Below are positions 1-8,071 of a DNA stretch of 64,000 nt, piece by piece; positions within the stretch are counted from its first letter, which is position 1; every line of letters starts with the position of its first letter. The stretch is taken from assembly GCA_020073265.1 (NCBI GenBank), contig JAIQFN010000011.1:1-64000 (forward strand), in the 5' to 3' direction. The notes beneath the pieces were generated by a model. The model made no database searches. It saw nothing but the letters and a program-made list of their open reading frames with translations, and was not told the DNA's origin. This stretch comes from Terriglobia bacterium (lineage in GTDB: Bacteria; Acidobacteriota; Terriglobia; Bryobacterales; Bryobacteraceae). The position numbers and the translations under genes were made by a program.

Positions 1-53
1 TGGGGCTTCAGCGCTTTACCACGTTCCAAAGAAATGCGACGCACAAGGTCGGT

Positions 54-710
54 TTACGAAAAGGGATGACAGGCAATATCAAGCAGGAGTTTTTCGAATT
101 CGACGATTTCGGTTCGAATGCCACCGCGCGTTTGCCACCACCGGTCGGGATCGAATGTGGAGTAGTGCGCGGACTGAACCGTGACGCTCGTTGGGTGGCC
201 TTTCATGGCGCGCCGAAGGATGCGGCCGAGCCGTCGCGAGTGGTCGGACGTCGTCACCACCACGACCGAGCGATAATGGTGCTGGTCGCACCAGACAGGA
301 AGCACTTCCCCCTCTTCCTCGCTTCCGGCCGCACTTCTTGGGATTCGCTCCACGTGGTCGATGCCAAGCGATTGGAGCTGGCGAGTGGAAACCTCGGCAA
401 CATCTTGGTAGGGAATTCCGCGGCGGAGAAACTCGCGGTCCACGATGCGGTCCGGGGGATCGGCGAAAACCGCGACGCGCGTCGACACGCCCTTGTGGAC
501 CAGGTCGGCCGCCTCGAGCGTCCCGGCGCCATCGGTATCAATGGCAACGACGATGATGTCGGCGGACTTGACGGGGAGTTGGTGCAGAACAAGTGCCCAT
601 CCGGCCGACCGCAGAATTTGCGTCCGAATCGCCGGTACGCCAATGGCAATCAAGCTCGACAACACGACAACCGCTAGAATCCAAGCCCATCGCTGGACGC
701 GAGCACGCAT
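54..710 (-). CDS. DUF218 (YdcF/SanA-like) membrane-anchored protein
   Basis: A 218-residue protein with one N-terminal transmembrane segment (about residues 8-28) followed by a DUF218-like fold: a strand reading ADIIVVAID near residue 50, a middle stretch with RRGIPYQDVAE, and a late strand VVVVTTSDHSRRLGRI. That pattern is typical of YdcF/SanA/ElyC proteins, which are linked to envelope or exopolysaccharide functions, but the substrate is unknown. The usual glycine-rich GGG loop after the first strand is replaced by IDTDGAG, so activity may differ. I chose the ATG at 710 because the longer reading frame would start inside the upstream regulator gene; the gap to that gene's stop is 13 bases, so the two probably form an operon. 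Confidence 0.7.
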   Translation of the reverse strand: MRARVQRWAWILAVVVLSSLIAIGVPAIRTQILRSAGWALVLHQLPVKSADIIVVAIDTDGAGTLEAADLVHKGVSTRVAVFADPPDRIVDREFLRRGIPYQDVAEVSTRQLQSLGIDHVERIPRSAAGSEEEGEVLPVWCDQHHYRSVVVVTTSDHSRRLGRILRRAMKGHPTSVTVQSAHYSTFDPDRWWQTRGGIRTEIVEFEKLLLDIACHPFS

Positions 711-723
711 TAGAACAGAATCA

Positions 724-1437
724 CTAATGGACCCGCCCAAATTCGCCCAGCGTGGTGGCGGCAACGGAAGGGGAGGTCCGAGAAGCCTCCTGGTAGGCCA
801 TCACAATGAGGTCGGCTCTGCGACCCACACCGAATTTCCGCAACAGGTTTGAGACATGGAATTTGACGGTGCGTTCGGAAATGTTCAGTCGACTCCCGAT
901 TTCCTTATTCGAGAGGTTGTCCAGCAGAGCCTGGATGACTTCCTTTTCGCGCCGACTCAGCCGTGCGCGGGAGGACATGGCCGCACCATGGGTCGTCTTG
1001 GCGAGAACGGAATCGACAAACCTGGACAGCAACGTCCGCGGCACCCAATATCCGCCCGCATCAATGGACTGCAGGGCACGCTGTAGCTGATCCGCAAGTT
1101 GTGAATGTTGCAGAAGACCCTTCACACCCAGCCGAAGCAGCGGAAAAGCGACGTCCTCACTGAAATCTCCACCGACCAGGAGCAAGCGGGCGTTGGGATA
1201 CCGTTCCATTACCTTTGCGACCAGGGATTCGGTCGCCATACGGTTGCCCTCGAAATCGACGACATACACGCTGGCACGTGGAAGCGGATCTTTGTCTGAA
1301 AGCTGCGGCTCGACTCTCTTGGGCTGAACGCGACCGGGAACAGTGCTGAGCAACCGCTGAAACTCTGCCAGCACCAGTGGGTGGTTCGCCAGCAGGCAGA
1401 CGGAGATTTTCCGGGTTGATGCCGGCGGCATTGGCAT
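724..1437 (-). CDS. LuxR/NarL-family response regulator, degenerate receiver
   Basis: The C-terminal 65 residues are a clear LuxR-type helix-turn-helix: LSRREKEVIQAL, then NKEIGSRLNISERTVKFHV and LLRKFGVGRRADLI. The N-terminal half looks like a receiver domain (KISVCLLANHPLVLAEF at the start, VYVVDFEGNR where the phospho-acceptor Asp strand should be, LLLVGGDF later), but the acidic pocket after the first strand is missing (LLANHP where two acidic residues are usual), so phosphorylation is doubtful. It lies 13 bases upstream of the DUF218 gene on the same strand and may control it. The reading frame is open to 1530; an ATG at 1437 (or 1431) fits the domain start best, but no convincing ribosome-binding site is visible. 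Confidence 0.75.
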   Translation of the reverse strand: MPMPPASTRKISVCLLANHPLVLAEFQRLLSTVPGRVQPKRVEPQLSDKDPLPRASVYVVDFEGNRMATESLVAKVMERYPNARLLLVGGDFSEDVAFPLLRLGVKGLLQHSQLADQLQRALQSIDAGGYWVPRTLLSRFVDSVLAKTTHGAAMSSRARLSRREKEVIQALLDNLSNKEIGSRLNISERTVKFHVSNLLRKFGVGRRADLIVMAYQEASRTSPSVAATTLGEFGRVH

Positions 1438-1808
1438 GGGGTGAATGGTCAGAATAACGCAAAACCGTGGTGTGGGCAATTCGCAGCAGGTGCCCCGATT
1501 GCATAAGCAAGGAAGACCCAAAACGGGCACTTGCCGGGCAGTTGCGACCGCGCACTCGGGATCATCTCCTCTAGGGTTCCGGTCCCCATGGAGTTGCGGC
1601 CACTCTGCGGTTCGCTGGTTAGGGCCTTGGCGCCCACGCTTGACCCCCGGGAAACATCGCCGGGAAGCGGATTTGCGGCAGACTGGACCTTAGTACAGGT
1701 GAAGTACAGCAACGCGTTGCTGTCCCTTTTCTGACACCCTGTCCAGTAGCTTCGCCGCGTGGTCTCTCCTACTCTTGCGGGAAAGCAATCTTATTAGGAG
1801 ATGTACTC
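1438..1808. other. Divergent intergenic region, no gene seen
   Basis: About 370 bases between the LuxR-type gene (minus) and the IPT/TIG protein gene (plus). Short overlapping ORFs here have no recognisable protein features. A 12-base palindrome GCAACGCGTTGC lies near 1710, and an AGGAG ribosome-binding site sits just before the ATG at 1809. It presumably carries promoters in both directions, but I could not place them with confidence. Confidence 0.5.
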
Positions 1809-2972
1809 ATGCGGGCTACGCGACTCATTCTTTTCGTAGCGATCGTCGTTGCGGTCACCCTCCCCTTGGCAGCCTATAATTTGCCGTCCATCACGTCGAT
1901 TTCGCCTAATGCGGTCCCCGCTGGTTCCGGCGGCTTCACTCTTACGGTTTCGGGTTCGTACTTCAATGGCAAGGACAAGATTACGTGGAATGGCGTGCGG
2001 CTCACCACGACGCTCGTGTCGCTGACGCAGGCCCAGGCAGTCGTTCCATCGAACTTCGTGGCCAATGCCGGTAATGTCAACGTAGCGCTGTGGGATTCCC
2101 GGTCGGGCATGTTTTCGACTGCGGTGACATTCACGATCAGGGCCGCTGCGCCTTCGCCGGTCAGTGTCAGCGTTACTCCGGGCTCGACTACAGTTAGCGC
2201 CGGCGGTATGCAGCAGTTCACCGCCGCAGTCAGTGGCACCAGCAACAGCGCGGTGACCTGGTCGGCGACGGGTGGAACCATTTCTTCTGCCGGGATGTAC
2301 ACCGCACCCATCGTGGCCAGCACGGGACAGGTATTGCTGGATGCAGTTGGACCGAACCAGGCCGGCGCATCGGTTAGGGGCGGCTCGACGGCAAGCTGGC
2401 AGCACACTGCTTCCGGCTCCAACCGTCTGGTGACGGTGGCTTGCTCGGTCGGCAAACTCGACATTCCTGCCGTCGCGCTGTCCGCGACCTACGGCGGCAT
2501 CAGCATGCTGACCGACCCCGTCAAGCTCACGAAGGTCAATGGCAAGGGAGACGGTGCAGTGCAGATGTTCTATCTTGCGTCCCCTCCCACCGGCCCGCAG
2601 ACCGTCAAAGTAACACTGTCGGGAATGACGGCCGACCTTGCCTGCGGCTCACTCAGCTTTACTGGTGTTAATCAATCAACTCCCTTTCGCAACACCGCCA
2701 CCAGCACAGGATATAGCAACACCCCGAGCGGTACGGTCAGCAGCGCGGTGGGCGACCTAGTAGTGAACGCCGTCGACTATGGCTGTTCAGGCGGCAGCTC
2801 GAAACAGACGCTGGCATGGATGAAACAACTGGATTGTTCTCGAATGGATCGTAGCCCAGTATTCGCGCGTTTCCCGTGTCGACCACGTAGGGATTTGCGC
2901 CGACGAAGAACACACCTTGGGGCGGCGTCGCATGGCCGTTGCTATCCACCGCGCCGAGCGTGCTCTCGTTGA
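1809..2972 (+). CDS. Secreted IPT/TIG and Ig-like domain protein, 3'-truncated
   Basis: A signal peptide (residues 1-22) is followed by an IPT/TIG domain (about 26-110; SITSISPNAVPAGSGG, then SGSYFNGKD), a bacterial Ig-like segment (about 118-168; VSVTPGSTTVSAGG, VTWSATGGTI) and a beta-rich domain of about 165 residues. The coding character stops near base 2820: the last 50 or so residues (from MKQLDCSRMDRS) are Arg-rich and are the antisense of the NHL gene that comes from the other side. So the true protein has lost its C-terminus and the ORF now ends in nonsense at 2972. The start is supported by AGGAG seven bases upstream. Probably a secreted or surface protein; ligand unknown. It may be a pseudogene. 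Confidence 0.65.
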   Translation: MRATRLILFVAIVVAVTLPLAAYNLPSITSISPNAVPAGSGGFTLTVSGSYFNGKDKITWNGVRLTTTLVSLTQAQAVVPSNFVANAGNVNVALWDSRSGMFSTAVTFTIRAAAPSPVSVSVTPGSTTVSAGGMQQFTAAVSGTSNSAVTWSATGGTISSAGMYTAPIVASTGQVLLDAVGPNQAGASVRGGSTASWQHTASGSNRLVTVACSVGKLDIPAVALSATYGGISMLTDPVKLTKVNGKGDGAVQMFYLASPPTGPQTVKVTLSGMTADLACGSLSFTGVNQSTPFRNTATSTGYSNTPSGTVSSAVGDLVVNAVDYGCSGGSSKQTLAWMKQLDCSRMDRSPVFARFPCRPRRDLRRRRTHLGAASHGRCYPPRRACSR

Positions 2973-3930
2973 TCACCGGCGCCGCCTGCCCTGAGGCGGG
3001 CACGATCAGGCCCAGGATGCGCGAGCCGAACTGGCCGATATTAAATGGTGGCGTGTAGACCACCACGCGGTTGGCGCTATCGGCCACGAACACCCGGCCC
3101 TTGGGATCGATGGCCAGGCCCGACGGCGCGCTGAGAAAAGTCTTCTTGCTGCGATCCGGATTCGGCGGAAGCGAGTTCGAGCTGAAATCCGGCTGGCCCA
3201 GGACCAGATCGGCGGAGGGATCATTGGCCGCGCCGCTTTGAAGAGCGCTCGACGGAAAGCGCAGCACGCGATTGTTTCCCGGATCGGAAACCCACAGATT
3301 TCCCTGCGAATCGAACGCCAGGCCCGCGCGAAAGATACCGGCGCTGGTTCCAAACGCAAGCGTCCGGTCGCTGGGCGCGGACTGGCCGGCGTTGGGCGCG
3401 CGTCCGTTCAGATCGCCCTGGCCGAGAACCAGGTCGACCGTCAACAGGTCGCCGGTCTGAGCCAGCGGAGCCGGATAGCGCAGGATGCGGTTGTTGCCGG
3501 CGTCGATCACGTACAGGTTGCCGTTCTTGTCGGTGGCGACCGCGGCGGGCTGATACAAGCCGGTGCTCAGATCCGCGCCCGGGCCTTGCGCGGCGGTGGT
3601 TAGAAAGTCGCGCTGGCCGATCACCTTGCTGGCCGGGTCGCCCTTGGTGAACCCGAAGGCGTTCTTCCACGCCAGGACTCGATTGTTGCCGGTGTCGGCG
3701 ACGTACAGAATCGGCGGGTTGGAGGACCCATCGACGGAGAGCGACTGCGGGCCGTTCAGTTCCCTGCCCTCCACCAGGTTAGGCGCGGTGGCGGTCAGGA
3801 GTCCGAGTTGCTGCAGGACGGCCTGGCCGAAGATTCGCGAAGGAGCGGGATTGAAGATGGTTTGCGCTTCGGCAACCTGCCCGGCCGCGAGTAACGCCGT
3901 GGCCCAGGCAAAGGCCTGAATGTGCTTCAT
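2737..3930 (-). CDS. Secreted NHL-repeat beta-propeller protein, 3'-truncated
   Basis: A signal peptide (MKHIQAFAWATALLAAGQVAEAQ) precedes several NHL-type blades with the usual core: LYVADTGNNRVLAWKN, LYVIDAGNNRILRYP, LWVSDPGNNRVLRFP, VFVADSANRVVVY and YVVDTGNARILGYD. Such propellers are common secreted proteins in Solibacter relatives and often carry extra C-terminal domains. Here the NHL character ends at about base 2830 (DPFENNP) and the remaining 30 or so residues are the antisense of the convergent IPT/TIG gene. The C-terminus is therefore missing, matching the loss seen in that partner. The function is unknown; surface or extracellular binding is likely. Confidence 0.75.
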   Translation of the reverse strand: MKHIQAFAWATALLAAGQVAEAQTIFNPAPSRIFGQAVLQQLGLLTATAPNLVEGRELNGPQSLSVDGSSNPPILYVADTGNNRVLAWKNAFGFTKGDPASKVIGQRDFLTTAAQGPGADLSTGLYQPAAVATDKNGNLYVIDAGNNRILRYPAPLAQTGDLLTVDLVLGQGDLNGRAPNAGQSAPSDRTLAFGTSAGIFRAGLAFDSQGNLWVSDPGNNRVLRFPSSALQSGAANDPSADLVLGQPDFSSNSLPPNPDRSKKTFLSAPSGLAIDPKGRVFVADSANRVVVYTPPFNIGQFGSRILGLIVPASGQAAPVINESTLGAVDSNGHATPPQGVFFVGANPYVVDTGNARILGYDPFENNPVVSSMPASVSSCRLNSHSRRRSLLGRPPRC

Positions 3931-3988
3931 CTGATTTCTCCCGGAAGGCCGGGAGAAATACTTCTATGACTGACAGTGTACCAAGCCG

Positions 3989-4251
3989 CTACTGCGGCCG
4001 TGGCTGCTTTGGCAGGCGGTCGACGTAGCCGATGAGTCCGTCCAGCTTGTCTTGGATCTCGGACATGCGCTGGGCGAACTCATGGGACCATTTTTCCATC
4101 TTCTGAGACCATGTTTCGTGGGCGAGAGTGCGCTCGCGCACGCATCCAGCTCGGCAGCTTGCAACCTCTGAACTTCGGATTGACGCCGCTGGATCTCTGC
4201 CATGACAACGAGCGTGTCCTGGAGAGAAAGGATGGCTTGTTCGTAATTCAC
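3989..4251 (-). pseudogene. Small coiled-coil protein gene with a frameshift
   Basis: From a GTG at 4251, with AAGGA eight bases upstream, the frame reads VNYEQAILSLQDTLVVMAEIQRRQ and continues to about LQAAELDA. It then turns into Ser/Pro/Arg-rich nonsense. In a second frame the sequence resumes sensibly with VRERTLAHETWSQKMEKW, then FAQRMSEIQDKLDGLIGYV, and stops at 3989. One missing base near 4138-4144 would join the two halves into a helical, probably coiled-coil protein of about 87 residues. It is either a recent frameshift or a sequencing error. I do not recognise the family. Confidence 0.6.
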
Positions 4252-4264
4252 TGGTCGTCCTTAC

Positions 4265-4375
4265 TTATAATACCGAATTGTCCGCCCGTATCCGCTCAAC
4301 TTCTTCGACGAGTTGCGGCGGCGCGTCCCGGCCGGCAAATGATGGGTAAGAAGCTCGCCAGACCTTGTCACCCAA
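4265..4375 (-). CDS. Possible 36-residue protein
   Basis: A short frame from TTG (4375) to TAA (4265) reads MGDKVWRASYPSFAGRDAPP and then QLVEEVERIRADNSVL. The composition is protein-like (amphipathic C-terminal helix, no nonsense Arg/Ser runs). It lies between the 76-residue gene, whose stop is 4 bases upstream, and the frameshifted coiled-coil gene 13 bases downstream, so it may be part of the same small-gene operon. No family recognised and no clear ribosome-binding site; it could also be a remnant of a longer gene. Confidence 0.3.
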   Translation of the reverse strand: MGDKVWRASYPSFAGRDAPPQLVEEVERIRADNSVL

Positions 4376-4379
4376 GATA

Positions 4380-4610
4380 CTAGGTCTCGAGTTCGGCCGT
4401 CGCCGCGATTCGAGCCAGCGCTTTTCGCAGCTCCTGAATCCCTAACTTTTGAGGATCTGGATCAATGGCACGCTGCTCTCGGGAAACCAGGGAGAGCAGG
4501 AAACTGAGATCGGCGAGCACGGATTGAAACGGGCGGATCGGCCGCGGGTTCTGCTGCTCCCAGCGGTTGAATTCCTCGAATTGCGCAAGCCTCTCGCGCA
4601 GACTGAGCAC
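4380..4610 (-). CDS. Small hypothetical helical protein
   Basis: A 76-residue, mostly helical protein starting at a GTG (LSLRERLAQFEEFNRWEQQN) with a second helical half (QKLGIQELRKALARIAATAELET). It starts 9 bases after the maf stop, so it is probably co-transcribed with pcnB/cca-like and maf genes. No signal peptide, membrane segment or metal site. I do not recognise the family; its position gives no clear clue to function. Confidence 0.6.
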   Translation of the reverse strand: MLSLRERLAQFEEFNRWEQQNPRPIRPFQSVLADLSFLLSLVSREQRAIDPDPQKLGIQELRKALARIAATAELET

Positions 4611-4619
4611 GCTACTACT

Positions 4620-5171
4620 CTACATCTCCAGCGACTTCAGATGCCGGTACACCATCGCCGCCGGAAGCCCGACTACGTTGAAGTAGCAGCCCTCCACGCG
4701 ATCGATGAACTTGGACGCCAGGCCCTGGATGGCGTACGCGCCCGCCTTATCCATCGGCTCGCCGCTCGCCACATACTCGCCGATCTCCTGATCCGTGAGT
4801 CGTACGAAGCGGACGCGCGTGGTCTCGGCGTCCACGATCTTCTGCGAACTGCTGCGCAGGCAGATCCCGGTGATCACTTCATGCACCCTGCCTGAGAGCA
4901 GCGCCAGCATCCGCGCGGCATCCGCCGCATCGCGCGGCTTCTCGAGAACCTGGTCTCCCACCAGCACCACGGTGTCGGCGGCCAGAACCACTTCATCGCG
5001 ACCGATGGAAACCGCGAAGGCTTTCTCCTCCGCCAGCCGCCGCACGTACGCGTCCGCCGATTCACCCGGGAGCAGTTCCTCCGGGATACTCGGCGCGCGG
5101 ACCACAAACGGGATCCCGGAGTCGGCCAGAATCTGCCGCCGGCGCGGTGAGTTGGATGCTAGAACCAGCAC
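4620..5171 (-). CDS. maf: Maf family nucleoside triphosphate pyrophosphatase
   Basis: Maf proteins hydrolyse non-canonical or excess nucleotides such as dTTP/UTP or modified bases to the monophosphate and act in housekeeping and septum-related control. The family hallmarks are present: the N-terminal LVLASNSPRRRQIL, EEKAFAV, the catalytic-Asp strand LAADTVVLV, SGRVHEVITG and AYAIQGLASKFIDRVEGCYFNVVGLP. The longer reading frame starts in an Arg-rich tail that overlaps the preceding gene; GTG at 5171 gives the normal N-terminus directly before LVLASNSP, with AGGAG 13 bases upstream, and yields 183 residues, about the family length. It starts 16 bases after the stop of the CCA-type polymerase gene. 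Confidence 0.92.
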   Translation of the reverse strand: MLVLASNSPRRRQILADSGIPFVVRAPSIPEELLPGESADAYVRRLAEEKAFAVSIGRDEVVLAADTVVLVGDQVLEKPRDAADAARMLALLSGRVHEVITGICLRSSSQKIVDAETTRVRFVRLTDQEIGEYVASGEPMDKAGAYAIQGLASKFIDRVEGCYFNVVGLPAAMVYRHLKSLEM

Positions 5172-5187
5172 GGACCCGGTTCGGCTC

Positions 5188-6489
5188 CTACTTGCGAGCC
5201 ATCGCGGGCGCTGTCGCGGCGGCGGGCGTAGGCTCCGGCGGCGGAACCTTCTTGGGACGCGCATCCAGCCGGGTGAGAATCAGCTCCTCGCGCACCTTCT
5301 GGAACTTCGGCGTACCGGGCTTCGCGCCCGCGGCCACCACATCGCGCTCGGTGATTTCCTGCGCGGCCGGCAGATATTTCTGCAAGTAATTCTTGATGCG
5401 ATCGTGCACCAGCCGCTCGGAGGAGTGCGCCAGCAGGAACAGGATCTGATCGCCGGGCGCCTTGGTGAGCGCCTGATAAACGAGCGAGGGCTTCTGCAGC
5501 TTAGCCGACTTCAGATCCTTCTCGAGCTTCTTCGATCGCGCCTCCAGCTTCTGCCACTGGTCGACGTCCCTCCTGGTCAGGCCGATGCCCTTGATGAGAT
5601 CCGCGCGCTCTTTCGCGGTAAGCTTCTCGGCGAAGAAATATAGGAAAACCCCCAGCGGCTCCAGGTGGATATCGACCCCGAAAGGAACCGTCTGCCGGGC
5701 CTTCTGCAGCTTCTGTAAGCCCGCCGTGTTCAGCTTGGCTCCTTCCAAAGCCGGAGAATACAGTTGCAGCAGCTTCTCCTCCTGCAGCACGCGCACGACG
5801 TCCGCGCAGTTGGGCTCGTTGGCGGTGTGCCGCAGCTCCTCCAGCAGGTCGTGCTGGGGGATCCTGGTTTCGAGCTGCGCCTCGCGGGCGTTGTCGTACT
5901 GCATCTTGGTCCGCTCGTCGATGTTGAAACTCAGCCGGACTTTCAAGCGCAGCAGGCGCAGCAGCCGGATAGGATCGTCATACAGCGTGTAATTGCTGAC
6001 GGCGCGCAGCTCCTTGCGTTCCAGGTCGCCGACGCCGTTGTTGGGGTCGAGCAACAGGCCGCGCGAGGCGGGGTTCAAAGAAAGCGCAATCGAGTTGATG
6101 GTGAAGTCGCGTCCCCGCAGATCCTCGTGGATGGTGGCCGGACGCACCACCGGTTTCGCGCCCGGCTTGGGATATTTTTCCTGGCGCGCCATTCCCACCG
6201 TGGCGCGCGCGCCACCGGGGAACGCCAGTTCGGCCAGCTTGCGGTTGTCGTCGCTCCACAGCACCTTCCCGCCGGCTTTCTTGGCGATGGTCTGGGCCAG
6301 TTTCACGGCGTTTCCCTCCACCGTGAAATCGATTTCCAAAATCGGGAAACCGCCCAGCATGTCGCGCATGGCGCCGCCGGTGATAAACACATTCATGTTG
6401 GCGTGGGCAGCGGCGGCCTGAACCTCGGAGACCAACCGCGTCTGGTCGGCGCTCAGGTGGCTCTCGAGCATAAACATGTAGTCGCTCAT
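5188..6489 (-). CDS. CCA tRNA nucleotidyltransferase / poly(A) polymerase family protein
   Basis: A 433-residue class II nucleotidyltransferase. The head domain shows ITGGAMRDMLGGFPILEIDF, then GRDFTINSIALSL (RRDFT motif) and DDPIRLLRLLRL (template motif), followed by helical neck and body and a Lys/Pro/Ala-rich tail (PKKVPPPEPTPAAA). It should add CCA, or A tails, to tRNA 3' ends. Odd: the first catalytic acid of the usual DxD pair reads Glu (E-I-D) instead of Asp. CCA-adding and poly(A)-adding types cannot be told apart by eye. It heads a cluster with maf and the small gene downstream. Confidence 0.85.
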   Translation of the reverse strand: MSDYMFMLESHLSADQTRLVSEVQAAAAHANMNVFITGGAMRDMLGGFPILEIDFTVEGNAVKLAQTIAKKAGGKVLWSDDNRKLAELAFPGGARATVGMARQEKYPKPGAKPVVRPATIHEDLRGRDFTINSIALSLNPASRGLLLDPNNGVGDLERKELRAVSNYTLYDDPIRLLRLLRLKVRLSFNIDERTKMQYDNAREAQLETRIPQHDLLEELRHTANEPNCADVVRVLQEEKLLQLYSPALEGAKLNTAGLQKLQKARQTVPFGVDIHLEPLGVFLYFFAEKLTAKERADLIKGIGLTRRDVDQWQKLEARSKKLEKDLKSAKLQKPSLVYQALTKAPGDQILFLLAHSSERLVHDRIKNYLQKYLPAAQEITERDVVAAGAKPGTPKFQKVREELILTRLDARPKKVPPPEPTPAAATAPAMARK

Positions 6490-6540
6490 CGAATCGCTCT
6501 CTCTACGGTCTCAGCCGGCTTCAAAGGACTTGCATCCGTA

Positions 6541-7416
6541 TCATGCCCTCGGATGGTGCTGGTCCACGGTCTTGCGCAGCCGCGACCGCATCACATGGGT
6601 ATAGATCTGAGTCGTCGAGATGTCGGCATGGCCCAGCATGGTTTGCAGGCTCCGCAAGTCCGCCCCGCCCTCCAGCAAATGCGTCGCGAAGGTGTGCCGT
6701 ATCACGTGTGGTGTCAGATCGTGGAAAATGCCGGCCTTCCTTCCATAGGCGGCCAGCAGTTTCCAGAATGCCTGGCGCGTCATGGCCCCGCCCCGATTGG
6801 TGGCGAACAGATACGGACTCGCCCGCCCTTTCAGCAGACCGGGACGGCCGCTCACCAGATAGTGCTCGATAGCGGCGAGCGCCACCTTACCGACCGGCAC
6901 GATGCGATGCTTGTTGCCCTTTCCCACCACCCGCACGAAGCCCATGTTCCGGTCCAGATCGGACACGCGCACGCGGCAGAGTTCGGAAACGCGCAGGCCG
7001 GTGGCATACAGGAATTCCAGCATGGCGCGGTCGCGCAGGCCTTGCGGACGGGTCGCATCCGGGGCCGACATCAAGTCGCTCAACTGTTTTTGAGTTAGGT
7101 ACTTAGGAAGATTATGCCATTGCTTGGGGGCAGCCAGCAGGGCGGTCGGGTCCGAATCCGCTGCGCCGGTTTCGAGCAGGAACTGGTAGAAGTTGCGCAG
7201 GGTGGTGATGTGCCGGGCGATGGACCGGCTGGCCATTCCCGCCTTATATAAAGAGTCCACGTGGCGGCGCAGCACGGTGGCGTCGGCGTGCTTAGCGGCA
7301 GGCCCCGCCGAACCAGCAAACCGTTCTAAATCAAGCCGATACGACTCCACCGTGGTCCTCGCCAAGCCCTTCTCGATACGGCAGAAGTCGAGGAATGCTG
7401 CGATGTGGGCCGACAT
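6541..7416 (-). CDS. xerD: Tyrosine site-specific recombinase XerD
   Basis: XerD works with XerC at dif to resolve chromosome dimers. The N-terminal SAM-like DNA-binding domain (FLDFCRIEKGLARTTVESY) is followed by the catalytic domain with all active residues: Arg in ATGLRVSELCRV, Lys in VVGKGNKHRIVPV, HVIRHTFATHLLEGGADL (H and R), LGHADISTTQIYTH (H and the nucleophilic Tyr). The frame is open up to 7644 but the extra part is antisense to the divergent gene; ATG at 7416 gives 291 residues, the normal XerD length, with GGA five bases upstream (ATG at 7434 is an alternative). It could in principle be XerC, but the sequence looks more like XerD. There is no integrase context or mobile element nearby. 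Confidence 0.9.
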   Translation of the reverse strand: MSAHIAAFLDFCRIEKGLARTTVESYRLDLERFAGSAGPAAKHADATVLRRHVDSLYKAGMASRSIARHITTLRNFYQFLLETGAADSDPTALLAAPKQWHNLPKYLTQKQLSDLMSAPDATRPQGLRDRAMLEFLYATGLRVSELCRVRVSDLDRNMGFVRVVGKGNKHRIVPVGKVALAAIEHYLVSGRPGLLKGRASPYLFATNRGGAMTRQAFWKLLAAYGRKAGIFHDLTPHVIRHTFATHLLEGGADLRSLQTMLGHADISTTQIYTHVMRSRLRKTVDQHHPRA

Positions 7417-7573
7417 GGTTCCAACAGACCGCATTCTGCCAATGATACAATATCCGCAAATTTGTTTGGAAGAAAAGTGTTGCGCGATCAACGGAGAGCC
7501 GTCTCGACGCCGGTGCCCAACCAGGCGCCGCGAGCGTGTTTCCGGAGCCGCGAGAACGGGCTGAAGGAGTAAT

Positions 7574-8065
7574 TTGGCGGTATCCACCACCAAGAAAGTG
7601 CTCGTCACGCGGTTCGACCGGGAACCCCTGTCCGGCTTCGTCAACCCGCAGAGCTACTTGCTCGCCGAGGGGTTGGAGCTGCTGAGCCAGGGCGGAGCGG
7701 TGAGCATCGTTCCCTATGATGAGATCAAGCTGGTCTGCTTTGTCCGGGACTTCCACCAGGGCGAGCCCCGCAAGGAGCTGCGGCTGTTCGGTACCCGGCC
7801 CAAGATGGAGGGCCTGTGGATCCGGATGCGCTTTCGCGACGGCGACGCCATGGACGGCATGCTGGCAAACAATCTGCTGACGCTCGATTCGTACGGCTTT
7901 TCGGTTATTCCGCCCGACCCCGGTTTCCAGAATCAACGGGTCTTCGTTCCGAAGGCGGCGCTCACCGGCGTGCAGGTGCTGGGCGTGGTGGGAAGCCCCC
8001 TGCGAATGCGCAAAACGAAGCCAACGCCCAAGGAGCAACTGGAGATGTTCGACAAGCCGGAGTAG
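7574..8065 (+). CDS. Beta-rich hypothetical protein (DUF6982-like?)
   Basis: A 163-residue protein starting at TTG (7574) behind a good AAGGAG site six bases upstream. It appears to hold two similar beta-rich halves: KVLVTRFDREPLSGFVNPQS with VPYDEIKLVCFVRDF, and GLWIRMRFRDGDAMDGMLAN with GFQNQRVFVPKAAL. It ends in a charged tail. It has the look of the family I recall as DUF6982, but I cannot confirm this. Each half resembles a small Sm-like or PilZ-like barrel in which a charged loop precedes a G-x-hydrophobic strand. No signal peptide. The gene is divergent from xerD and converges with the ligase-acyltransferase gene six bases downstream. Confidence 0.6.
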   Translation: MAVSTTKKVLVTRFDREPLSGFVNPQSYLLAEGLELLSQGGAVSIVPYDEIKLVCFVRDFHQGEPRKELRLFGTRPKMEGLWIRMRFRDGDAMDGMLANNLLTLDSYGFSVIPPDPGFQNQRVFVPKAALTGVQVLGVVGSPLRMRKTKPTPKEQLEMFDKPE

Positions 8066-8071
8066 TTTGGC

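Noticed and set aside
1438-1530. Cys-rich N-terminal extension of the LuxR-type regulator
   Set aside because: Five Cys within about 20 residues could suggest a metal site, but the receiver-like domain begins after it and there is no ribosome-binding site at 1530.
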